Positions 1-6,161 of a stretch of 7,635 bases of DNA are shown here, piece after piece. Under the pieces are notes generated by a model that worked only from the letters and a program-made list of their open reading frames with translations, was not told the origin of the DNA and did not search any database. The stretch's first letter is position 1; each line of letters begins with the position of its first letter. The DNA is from an uncultured Collinsella sp. (GTDB taxonomy: Bacteria; Actinomycetota; Coriobacteriia; Coriobacteriales; Coriobacteriaceae), in contig USAY01000095.1 in the NCBI GenBank assembly GCA_900552755.1, positions 1-7,635 of the forward strand, read 5' to 3'. Both the position numbers and the translations under genes were made by a program.

Positions 1-27
1 GAGGACGACGCCTCCTCCGCCGCATAA
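1..27 (+). CDS. 3' end of an upstream gene (partial)
   Basis: Frame 1 reads EDDASSAA and then a TAA stop at 25-27. The codons end mostly in C, matching the codon use of the genes downstream, and an acidic, Ser/Ala-rich tail is a common protein C-terminus. Only eight codons are visible, so no function can be given. The opposite-strand reading starting near 25 would give a run of six arginines, which is unlikely. No clear terminator follows before the promoter of the next gene. Confidence is low because the fragment is so short. Confidence 0.3.
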   Translation, partial: EDDASSAA

Positions 28-95
28 GACCCTCCGCCGCCCATTCGACTACCCGTACCGCCCATCCGATTCTGTATTAAAAACCCGCCAGGCTG

Positions 96-123
96 TTGTA
101 AAAATGGACATCAGCGCTACTAT
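96..123 (+). promoter_or_regulatory. Putative sigma-70-type promoter of the ABC importer genes
   Basis: A -35-like TTGTAA (96-101) and a -10-like TACTAT (118-123) are separated by 16 bases, which would start transcription near 130. This leaves a leader of about 57 bases before the ATG at 187. The region is AT-richer than the flanking genes. The assignment comes from sequence match only. Confidence 0.45.
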
Positions 124-132
124 AGTTCCACT

Positions 133-151
133 TGCACTTTGTCCCAGTGCA
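133..151. promoter_or_regulatory. Inverted repeat at the predicted transcription start
   Basis: TGCACT (133-138) and AGTGCA (146-151) are perfect inverted repeats around the 7-base centre TTGTCCC. The repeat lies just downstream of the predicted -10 and about 35 bases before the start codon. It could be an operator bound by a dimeric repressor, or a small hairpin in the leader RNA. A second, outer inverted repeat flanks it: TAAAAATGG (99-107) with CCATTTTTA (162-170). The left arm of that repeat overlaps the -35 element, so it fits DNA binding better than an RNA fold. No regulator family is recognised. Confidence 0.35.
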
Positions 152-186
152 GTGTTTCCAGCCATTTTTATACTGGGGGTAATGAT

Positions 187-1167
187 ATGAAGGACATCAC
201 CATCAGTCGCAGGAGCCTTCTGGTCTCCGCCGGCCTGCTCGCGCTCGCCCCGCTCGCCGGATGCGGCGGCAACTCTGGTTCCGGCTCTGCTGCCGCCGGT
301 TCCGACTACACCATCGGCGTTCTGCAGCTCACCGAGCATTCCGCACTCGATGCCGCCAACGACGGCTTTGTCAAGGCCATCAAGGAGAGCGGCCTTAAGG
401 TCAAGATCGACCAGAAGAACGCCCAGAACGACCAGTCCACGTGTAAGTCCATTGCCGACAAGTTTGTGGGCGACAACGTCAACCTGATTTATGCCATCGC
501 CACGCCCGCCGCGCAGGCTGCCGCCGGCGCCACGGCCGATATCCCCATCGTGGGCTGCGCCATCACCGACTACGCCGCCTCCGGCCTGGTCCAGGACAAC
601 GACAAGCCCGGCACCAACGTCACGGGCGCTTCCGACCTCACCCCGGTCGCCGAGCAGCTCGAGATGATGCAGAAGGTCCTGCCCGACGTTAAAAAGGTCG
701 GCCTGCTCTACTGCACCGCCGAGTCCAACTCCGACGTCCAGATCAAGGCCGCCAAGAAGGAGCTCGACAAGCTGGGCCTCGAGTACACTGACTTCACCGT
801 CTCGAGCTCCAACGAGATTCAGTCCGTCGTCGAGTCTGCCGTGGGCAAGGTCGACGCGCTGTACTCCCCCACCGACAACACCATCGCCGCGGGCGCCTCG
901 CAGGTGGGCCAGATCTGCAAGGAGAACAAACTTCCCTTCGTGACTGGCGAGGAGGGTATGTGCATGGCCGGCGGCCTGTTCACCCTCTCCATCAACTATG
1001 AGGACCTGGGCTACGCCGCGGGCGAGATGGCCGTTAAGATCCTGAAGGGCAAGGCCAAGCCCGAAGACATGCCGATCAAGCACCTCTCGAGCAAGGACCT
1101 GGTCGTCGTCAAGAACGACGAAATGGCCGAGGCCCTGGGCATCGACCTTTCCGCCCTGGACGCGTAA
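187..1167 (+). CDS. ABC importer substrate-binding lipoprotein (ABC_sub_bind/TrpX-like)
   Basis: The 326-residue product is the extracellular substrate-binding component of an ABC importer, of the ABC_sub_bind type (COG2984-like). This family includes streptococcal TrpX, a tryptophan-binding protein. A lipobox LAGC ends at Cys26, the expected lipid-anchored residue. The signal peptide contains S7-R8-R9-S10-L11-L12, close to a twin-arginine (Tat) motif. A Gly/Ser/Ala linker (27-39) leads into the two-lobed binding fold, with segments YTIGVLQLTEH (41-51), ATPAAQAA (105-112), PTDNTIAAG (228-236) and YEDLGYAAGE (271-280). The ATG at 187 is chosen because GGGGG at 175-179 lies 7 bases upstream. 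The in-frame TTG at 139 has no ribosome binding site and would precede the signal peptide with 16 extra residues. The permease and ATPase genes follow. Family assignment is firm; tryptophan or another aromatic amino acid as ligand is an inference. Confidence 0.9.
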   Translation: MKDITISRRSLLVSAGLLALAPLAGCGGNSGSGSAAAGSDYTIGVLQLTEHSALDAANDGFVKAIKESGLKVKIDQKNAQNDQSTCKSIADKFVGDNVNLIYAIATPAAQAAAGATADIPIVGCAITDYAASGLVQDNDKPGTNVTGASDLTPVAEQLEMMQKVLPDVKKVGLLYCTAESNSDVQIKAAKKELDKLGLEYTDFTVSSSNEIQSVVESAVGKVDALYSPTDNTIAAGASQVGQICKENKLPFVTGEEGMCMAGGLFTLSINYEDLGYAAGEMAVKILKGKAKPEDMPIKHLSSKDLVVVKNDEMAEALGIDLSALDA

Positions 1168-1234
1168 TGCCATACGCGGCATGCGTCTAGAGCCCGTGCT
1201 CGCGCTTTAGCCGCGTTATTCAATATCTGAGCCA

Positions 1235-1275
1235 CAGGGGCGGGCGCTGTAGACCGGCGTCCGCCCTGCTTGTTT
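1235..1275 (+). terminator. GC-rich hairpin between binding-protein and permease genes (leaky terminator or stabiliser)
   Basis: CAGGGGCGGGCGC (1235-1247) pairs with GCGTCCGCCCTG (1257-1268), with one bulged G and one G-T wobble, around a 9-base loop. A short T-rich stretch, CTTGTTT (1269-1275), follows. The stem is strong but the T tract is weak, which fits partial termination or protection of the upstream mRNA end. It occupies the 203-base gap inside an otherwise tight importer cassette. Another short repeat, TTGTTT (1270-1275) with AAACAA (1282-1287), follows it. I see no convincing second promoter in the gap, although TATTAT at 1325-1330 could be a -10 element without a good -35. Confidence 0.5.
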
Positions 1276-1370
1276 CAGGTAAAACAAAACGTCTGTCCGT
1301 AACTCTTCTATGCATTGTTACCGCTATTATGGTGAATCACGTGTCCACCCTATCCTAGGAGGTATGAAGC

Positions 1371-2294
1371 ATGCTCATTGCATTGCAGGGCGCCGTTTCG
1401 CAGGGCGTCCTCTGGGGCATTATGGTGCTTGGCGTGTTTATCACGTTCCGCCTGCTCGACATTCCCGATATGACCTGCGACGGCAGCTTTGCCCTCGGCG
1501 GCTGCGTCTGCGCTGTGCTCATCGTCAATAACAACGTCGACCCGCTGCTCGCCGTGCTGGCCGGTATGTGCGCCGGCGCCATCGCGGGTGCCGTCACGGG
1601 CATTTTGACCACCGTCTTTGAGATTCCCGCGATCCTCGCCGGAATCCTCACCCAGATCAGTCTGTGGTCAATCAACCTGCGCATCATGGGCAAGTCCAAT
1701 ACGCCCATTCTTGCCAAGGGCACCGTGTTCTCGGCCGTCAGCAATATGACCGGCCTGCCGCAGTCCACCGTTGCCATCATCTTGGGCATCCTGCTCGCCG
1801 TGGCTATCGTTGCCATCCTGTATTGGTTCTTTGGCACCGAGATTGGCTCGGCGCTGCGCGCCACCGGCAACAACGAGTACATGATCCGCGCCCTGGGCGT
1901 CAACACCAACTCCACCAAGATGATCGCCCTTGTGCTCTCCAACGCCCTCATCGGCCTTTCGGGCGCGCTCATCTGCCAGAGCCAAAAGTATGCCGACATT
2001 GGTATGGGCACCGGTGCCATCGTTATCGGTCTTGCCGCCATTGTTATCGGTGAGGTGCTCGGCCGTCTGCTGCCCGGCGGCCTCACGCAGTTTAGCGTCC
2101 GTCTTGCCTCCGCCGTCTTTGGCTCCGTGGTCTACTTCCTTATCCGCGCCATCGTGCTGCAAATGGGCATGGACGCCAACGACATGAAACTGCTCTCCGC
2201 CGTGATCGTCGCCGTGGCCCTGTGCGTGCCCGTGGTTTGGGAGCGCTATAAGCTCCGCAGCTCCTACACGAAGGGGGATGAGGCAGATGCTTAA
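1371..2294 (+). CDS. ABC importer permease (BPD_transp_2, TrpY-like)
   Basis: This 307-residue, very hydrophobic protein is the membrane channel component of the importer. It belongs to the branched-chain amino acid/sugar permease superfamily (BPD_transp_2) and resembles the permease partnered with TrpX-type binding proteins. Hydrophobic segments lie roughly at 10-27, 40-52, 58-81, 86-101, 133-154, 185-203, 213-229, 243-264 and 275-290. The cytoplasmic segment ALRATGNNEYMIRALGVNT (161-179) is the family's conserved region expected to contact the ATPase. A strong AGGAGGT (1357-1363) lies 7 bases before the ATG. An out-of-frame ATG at 1364 is ignored. The gene overlaps the ATPase gene by 8 bases, and its last codons contain that gene's ribosome binding site, suggesting translational coupling. 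Length is normal for the family. Confidence 0.92.
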   Translation: MLIALQGAVSQGVLWGIMVLGVFITFRLLDIPDMTCDGSFALGGCVCAVLIVNNNVDPLLAVLAGMCAGAIAGAVTGILTTVFEIPAILAGILTQISLWSINLRIMGKSNTPILAKGTVFSAVSNMTGLPQSTVAIILGILLAVAIVAILYWFFGTEIGSALRATGNNEYMIRALGVNTNSTKMIALVLSNALIGLSGALICQSQKYADIGMGTGAIVIGLAAIVIGEVLGRLLPGGLTQFSVRLASAVFGSVVYFLIRAIVLQMGMDANDMKLLSAVIVAVALCVPVVWERYKLRSSYTKGDEADA

Positions 2295-3081
2295 GCTCTC
2301 GCACGTCAAAAAGACCTTTAACAAGGGCACCGTCACCGAGAAGCGCGCGCTCACCGGCGTCGACCTCACCCTGAATGACGGCGACTTTGTAACCGTGATC
2401 GGCGGCAACGGCGCCGGCAAGTCCACGCTGCTCAACATGATCGCCGGCGTGTACCCGCTCGATTCGGGCGTTATCGAGCTCGACGGCACCGACATCTCGC
2501 GCCTGAGCGAGTCGCAGCGCGCCAAGTACCTGGGCCGCGTGTTTCAGGACCCCATGCGCGGCACCGCTGCCGACATGCAAATCGCCGAGAACTTGGCCCT
2601 CGCCAAGCGTCGCGGCCAGCGTCGCGGCCTTTCGTGGGGCGTCACCAAGGCCGAGAAAGATGAGTACGTTGAGCTGCTCAAGCGCCTGGACCTTGGTCTG
2701 GACACGCGTCTCAACGCCAAGGTCGGCCTGCTCTCGGGTGGCCAGCGCCAGGCACTCACCCTGCTGATGGCCACGCTCACCAGGCCGCGCCTGCTGCTGC
2801 TCGACGAGCACACCGCGGCCCTCGACCCCAAGACGGCCTCTAAGGTGCTTAACCTGACCGAGGAGATCGTCGACGAGAACCACCTGACCACGCTCATGGT
2901 CACGCACAACATGAACGACGCCATCCGTCTGGGCAACCGTCTGATCATGATGCACGAAGGCCACGTGATCTACGACGTGGCGGGCGATGAGAAGAAGTCG
3001 CTCACCGTAGCCGACCTGCTGCAGAAGTTCGAGGAGGTCTCGGGAGGCGAGCTCGCCAACGACCGCATGCTGCTGAGCTAA
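2287..3081 (+). CDS. ABC importer ATP-binding protein (TrpZ-like)
   Basis: The 264-residue cytoplasmic ATPase drives the importer. All nucleotide-binding motifs are intact: Walker A GGNGAGKST (39-47), Q-loop Gln87, signature LSGGQ (149-153), Walker B LLLLDE (169-174, catalytic Glu174), D-loop ALDP (178-181) and switch His207. The run RAKYLGRVFQDPMRGTAADM (78-97) is characteristic of ATPases paired with ABC_sub_bind lipoproteins. The ATG at 2287 is chosen because GGGGG (2273-2277) sits 9 bases upstream. The in-frame ATG at 2278 directly abuts that motif and would leave no spacing; using it would add only MRQ. The start lies inside the permease gene, so the two are probably translationally coupled. 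Two terminators follow at once, marking the end of the operon. Confidence 0.93.
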   Translation: MLKLSHVKKTFNKGTVTEKRALTGVDLTLNDGDFVTVIGGNGAGKSTLLNMIAGVYPLDSGVIELDGTDISRLSESQRAKYLGRVFQDPMRGTAADMQIAENLALAKRRGQRRGLSWGVTKAEKDEYVELLKRLDLGLDTRLNAKVGLLSGGQRQALTLLMATLTRPRLLLLDEHTAALDPKTASKVLNLTEEIVDENHLTTLMVTHNMNDAIRLGNRLIMMHEGHVIYDVAGDEKKSLTVADLLQKFEEVSGGELANDRMLLS

Positions 3082-3120
3082 AACCTGCCAAAAAGGGACA
3101 GGTTTATTTTGGTAGGTTTT
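3080..3120. terminator. Hairpin terminator, repeat family copy 1
   Basis: Arms 3080-3093 and 3107-3120 form a 14-bp stem with a single G-T wobble. It starts with AAAACC and ends with GGTTTT, around a 13-base loop. The A tract on one side and T tract on the other make it terminator-like in both directions. The left arm begins within the TAA stop of the ATPase gene. The loop side carries AAAGGGACAG, shared with the hairpins at 3136-3175 and 6159-6199. A competing stem, AAACCTG (3081-3087) with CAGGTTT (3099-3105), is also possible. Confidence 0.75.
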
Positions 3121-3135
3121 ATCTGCGCAAACGTC

Positions 3136-3175
3136 AAAACCGCCGCAAAGGGACAGACGCCCTTGCGGCGGTTTT
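3136..3175. terminator. Hairpin terminator, repeat family copy 2
   Basis: Left arm 3136-3152 pairs with right arm 3160-3175, giving 16 base pairs with one bulged A (3149). The loop is ACAGACG and a TTTT tract ends the stem. This is a very stable, GC-rich, two-way terminator only 15 bases after copy 1, so the importer operon ends in tandem terminators. It shares the AAAACC start, the AAAGGGACAG centre, the GGTTTT end and the 40-base length with the other copies, while its arm sequence differs. Confidence 0.8.
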
Positions 3176-3239
3176 CGCATATTATGTCGATAATCCGATA
3201 TTCAACCAGACATTCTGGCTAAGGACTAAGGAAACTGCC

Positions 3240-5264
3240 ATGAAAAGACTCCCCCGCTTTGCGTTGGCCGCCGCGTTGTTTGCCGGCGCGCTCGCAGGCA
3301 CCCCAAGCCTCGCTTTCGCGGGAAACCTGCCCGCCGCTATTGACGGCTCCGTGGCCGTCATGCACACCAACGATATCCACGGCAGCTACAAGTACAGCTA
3401 CAACGCAAGCAAGGGCACCGGCACTGTGGGCTTTGACGGACTGGCGGTTCTCTATAGCGCCCAAAGCAGCGTCCCCGATCTTTTGCTCGATGCGGGCGAC
3501 ACCCTCCACGGACAGTCCTTCGCCACCATGAGCGAGGGCAAGAGCATCGCCGAGCTCATGGACACCTTCTACGCCGACGGCTACGACGCGACCACGCCAG
3601 GCAACCACGACTGGAGCTACGGTGCGGACAAACTCCGCACCATGACCGGCTACAGCACCACCGGCACGCCCTTCGCCATGCTCTGCGCGAACGCGAAGTC
3701 TACGAGCGGCGTATGGAGCTCGAGCATCACGAAGACGCTCGATCGCACCTGGGAGGATAGCGAAGATCACTCCACATTCGACTACAAAATCAAGGTCGGC
3801 GTCGTGGGTGCCATGGATGAGTCGCTAGGTTCCTCGCTGCGCGCGGACCTGGTCGCGGGTACGTCGTTCTCGGGTGCCGCGAACGCCATCAATGCCGAGG
3901 CAGAGCAGCTGCGCAAGGAGGGCTGCGATGTTGTTGCGTGTATCGCGCACACGCTCGACGCCAAGACCTTTGCCACGCGACTCCGTGGCGTCGATGCCCT
4001 TATCGCAGGCCACGAGCACATCAACCTTAACGAGAAGGTGACGGGAGCCGACGGCAAGACGATCCACGTTGTTGAGGCAGGCAGCGCCTTTGCCGAGGTG
4101 GGGCTGCTTTCCATTCCGTACAAGTACGACACGAATGGCACCGAGACGACCGACGATGACACGGTCACGGTCCCTGCAGACGGCAGCGACGAGAAGCTCT
4201 ACACCGCCAAGAACGTCAACGACCTTTTGGCAGACCCCGACAAGGGCTCCGACTACCAAAGCCACCTTGAAGCCGTCCGCAACAAGATCAAGCCGCTCGA
4301 CGAGGCCTTTGAAAACGAATCGAACAAGGTGCTCGGCACATCCACCACCAACTATTTCTACGGCGAGGACGCCGCAGGCACGCATGGTTGGGAAATGGTG
4401 CGCACCACCGATTTCCGTCCCAGCAAGGAGGGCGACACCACCAAGGCCCAGACCATCGGCCACGTGATTTGCAGCTCCTATCTTGACCTGACGGGCGCGG
4501 ACCTCGCTATCGAAAACGCTGGCGGCATCCGCGGCGGCATCGCGGCGGGCAACGTGACCGCCGGCAACGTCATCGCCATCTCGCCCTACGGCAACACCGT
4601 GGAGACCTGGACCATGACCGGCGCGGACTTCCTCGCAGCGCTCGAGCACTCGCTACAAATCAGCGACGATTGCAACGACAGCTACGAGCTTCAGCAGGCT
4701 TATGTGGCGGCCGGTCACACCGAGCAGGAGGCGCAAGACAAGTACAAGTGGCGCGATGACTCTGGCAGCGTTCTCTCCTTTGGCGGCATCAACGTGACGA
4801 TTGATTGGACGCAGCCCGAAGGCAAGCGCATTGTGAGTGCCACACTCACCAAAGACGGCAGCACGCTCGACCCCGCCAAGACCTATACCGTCGCCACCAA
4901 CAACTACATCATTACCAACACGACCGATTTTCCCACCTTTGCACACGCCACCAAGTACACCGAGTGGGGCACGTGCGAGGCGGCGCTGAGGGCACTGATC
5001 GGGCAGGACAGCTGGGAGAGCAAGATGGCCTCGCTCGCGGGCACCATCAGCTTTGGCTCCGCTGCCGTGGACCCCACGCCCACACCGGCCCCGACGCCTA
5101 AGCCCTCGCCTAAGACGGACACGACGGCCACGAAGGTCATCACCAAGAAGACGACCGGTAAGCTTGCCACAACGGGAGACCGCACGCTGGCAGTAGTTGG
5201 CGCGTGCCTTATCGGCGGCATCATCGTCATCATGCTCGGCATTATCTGGAAGCGTCGACGCTAA
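3240..5264 (+). CDS. Cell-wall-anchored 5'-nucleotidase/metallophosphatase
   Basis: The 674-residue product resembles UshA-type 5'-nucleotidases, which release phosphate from extracellular nucleotides to give nucleosides. A signal peptide ends near AFA (25-27). The N-terminal metallophosphatase domain (about 36-290) has the expected metal ligands: D45 and H47 in HTNDIHG, D87 in AGDT, N122 in GNHDW, H237, and H258/H260 in AGHEH. H123 is the likely catalytic histidine. The C-terminal 5_nucleotid_C domain (about 364-600) contains NAGGIRGG (426-433). A Pro/Thr/Lys spacer (612-640) leads to LATTG (642-646), a hydrophobic segment (651-669) and KRRR, the layout of a sortase substrate. AAGGA (3228-3232) lies 7 bases before the ATG. 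The gene stands alone between terminators; a promoter in 3176-3227 is likely, with GATAAT (3189-3194) as a possible -10. The exact substrate (AMP, cyclic nucleotides or UDP-sugars) cannot be told. Confidence 0.92.
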   Translation: MKRLPRFALAAALFAGALAGTPSLAFAGNLPAAIDGSVAVMHTNDIHGSYKYSYNASKGTGTVGFDGLAVLYSAQSSVPDLLLDAGDTLHGQSFATMSEGKSIAELMDTFYADGYDATTPGNHDWSYGADKLRTMTGYSTTGTPFAMLCANAKSTSGVWSSSITKTLDRTWEDSEDHSTFDYKIKVGVVGAMDESLGSSLRADLVAGTSFSGAANAINAEAEQLRKEGCDVVACIAHTLDAKTFATRLRGVDALIAGHEHINLNEKVTGADGKTIHVVEAGSAFAEVGLLSIPYKYDTNGTETTDDDTVTVPADGSDEKLYTAKNVNDLLADPDKGSDYQSHLEAVRNKIKPLDEAFENESNKVLGTSTTNYFYGEDAAGTHGWEMVRTTDFRPSKEGDTTKAQTIGHVICSSYLDLTGADLAIENAGGIRGGIAAGNVTAGNVIAISPYGNTVETWTMTGADFLAALEHSLQISDDCNDSYELQQAYVAAGHTEQEAQDKYKWRDDSGSVLSFGGINVTIDWTQPEGKRIVSATLTKDGSTLDPAKTYTVATNNYIITNTTDFPTFAHATKYTEWGTCEAALRALIGQDSWESKMASLAGTISFGSAAVDPTPTPAPTPKPSPKTDTTATKVITKKTTGKLATTGDRTLAVVGACLIGGIIVIMLGIIWKRRR

Positions 5265-5316
5265 GCTACACCGCCGGGCCTTACAGCCCCGCCGCGTAAA
5301 CCTTATATCGAGCACA

Positions 5317-5350
5317 GAAGCCCGTCCGAATTTGATCGGACGGGCTTCTT
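5317..5350 (+). terminator. Hairpin terminator after the 5'-nucleotidase gene
   Basis: GAAGCCCGTCCGA (5317-5329) and TCGGACGGGCTTC (5336-5348) form a perfect 13-bp stem with a 6-base ATTTGA loop, followed by TT. It lies 52 bases after the stop at 5264. Unlike the other three post-gene hairpins it lacks the AAAGGGACAG motif and the AAAACC/GGTTTT ends, so it is an ordinary single-copy terminator. Confidence 0.8.
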
Positions 5351-5351
5351 G

Positions 5352-5376
5352 GTGGGTATCATGGTTGGACGATCAT
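5352..5376 (+). promoter_or_regulatory. Possible promoter of the MscS gene
   Basis: The 45 bases between the preceding terminator and the start codon must hold the promoter if this gene is transcribed independently. GTGGGTATCATGGTT (5352-5366) contains the -10-like TATCAT (5357-5362). A near copy, GTGGTACCATGGTT, occurs at 6205-6218 before the next gene, also just after a hairpin. GATCAT (5371-5376) is an alternative -10. No good -35 is seen at proper spacing; TTGATC (5332-5337) is 19 bases away and lies inside the terminator. Confidence 0.3.
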
Positions 5377-5393
5377 AAGGAGGTTTTCCCTAC

Positions 5394-6161
5394 ATGGAAT
5401 TGTTTGAGCCGATTCTTCATTTCTTTGAGCAACGGTGGGTCCACAACATCATCTGGGCCGTCATCTTGGCGATAGGCACCGCCGTCGCCACCAAGGTCGT
5501 ATCCAAGACCCTGCGTCACCTGCTCAATCGCGACGACAACCCGCTTCCGGCATCGAGCATCTTCATCAACATCGCACGCGCCGTCATCTGGATGATCGGC
5601 GGCAGCTTTATCCTCGACAACTGCTTTGGCATTAACGCAAACGCGCTCGTCGCCGCTCTTGGCGTCGGCGGCATCGCCATCTCGCTCGGCTTTCAGGACA
5701 CGCTGTCAAACCTTATTGGCGGCATGCAGGTTACGTTTATGGGCATCATCAAGCCTGGCGACAATATCGAAGTCGGCGGCGTGTCGGGCGTGGTCCAGGA
5801 CATCACCTGGCGCCACACGACCATCGAAGATGCCTGCGGGCAGACCATCATCGTCCCCAACTCCAACATCTCCAAGAACACGCTCGTGCATTTGATGCCC
5901 TTTGGGCGCGTGGCTGTGCCCGTTGCCGTAAAGGACACGTCCAAGTGGGCCTCGCTCGACGCGCTGGCAGACGAGCTGACCAGCGCCACCAAGGCCGCCG
6001 TGCTTCCCATCTCGGGCTTTGACAAGGAGCCGTATGTGCTCTTTAGCGAGATCGGCGACTTTGGCATTAAGGGCAAGATCATCTTTATCGTCAGCGACGA
6101 CAGCACCACTTTCACCGCTGCCGACGCCTGCATCCGCGCCATCGCCCCCATCATTGCCTAA
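5394..6161 (+). CDS. Small-conductance mechanosensitive channel (MscS family)
   Basis: The 255-residue integral membrane protein is a compact MscS-type channel that would open under membrane tension to release solutes on osmotic downshock. Hydrophobic helices are predicted at about 17-37 and 58-77. The pore-lining helix at 83-113 contains ALVAALGVGGIAISLGFQ and then DTLSNLIGG, matching the Gly/Ala-rich TM3 of MscS. The beta domain follows, with KPGDNIEVGGVSGVVQDITW (120-139) and GQTIIVPNSNI (149-159). The C-terminal alpha/beta part (about 171-255) is present. The protein is slightly shorter than E. coli MscS, which is within the family range. A very strong TAAGGAGGT (5376-5384) lies 9 bases before the ATG. 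The gene is flanked by hairpin terminators on both sides and is probably monocistronic. Confidence 0.93.
   Translation: MELFEPILHFFEQRWVHNIIWAVILAIGTAVATKVVSKTLRHLLNRDDNPLPASSIFINIARAVIWMIGGSFILDNCFGINANALVAALGVGGIAISLGFQDTLSNLIGGMQVTFMGIIKPGDNIEVGGVSGVVQDITWRHTTIEDACGQTIIVPNSNISKNTLVHLMPFGRVAVPVAVKDTSKWASLDALADELTSATKAAVLPISGFDKEPYVLFSEIGDFGIKGKIIFIVSDDSTTFTAADACIRAIAPIIA

Noticed and set aside
78..95. AAAACCCGCC near 79-89 as another copy of the repeat family
   Set aside because: The start resembles the family, but there is no AAAGGGACAG, no complementary right arm and no GGTTTT end.
139..186. In-frame TTG at 139 as start of the binding-protein gene
   Set aside because: It would lie about nine bases into the predicted transcript with no ribosome binding site, and would add 16 residues before a normal signal peptide. 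ATG 187 has GGGGG at proper spacing.
49..1182. Long antisense open frame opposite the binding-protein gene
   Set aside because: It mirrors the GC-rich third positions of the real gene, has a low-complexity Gly/Val/Leu/Asp composition and no recognisable domain. The + strand gene has a clear lipobox and family motifs.
1310..1531. Small open frame starting before the permease gene
   Set aside because: Its Arg/His-rich product comes from reading the permease gene out of frame, and it lacks its own ribosome binding site.
2278..2286. ATG at 2278 as start of the ATPase gene
   Set aside because: It directly follows the GGGGG ribosome binding motif with no spacing; ATG 2287 is spaced correctly and gives the family's usual N-terminus.
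3206..3218. Short palindrome CCAGACATTCTGG before the nucleotidase gene
   Set aside because: Five-base arms around a three-base centre are easily expected by chance, and nothing else supports an operator there.
5064..5160. Pro/Thr/Lys-rich repeats near the end of the nucleotidase as a distinct repeat domain
   Set aside because: This is the ordinary low-complexity wall-spanning spacer seen before sortase signals, not a separate feature.
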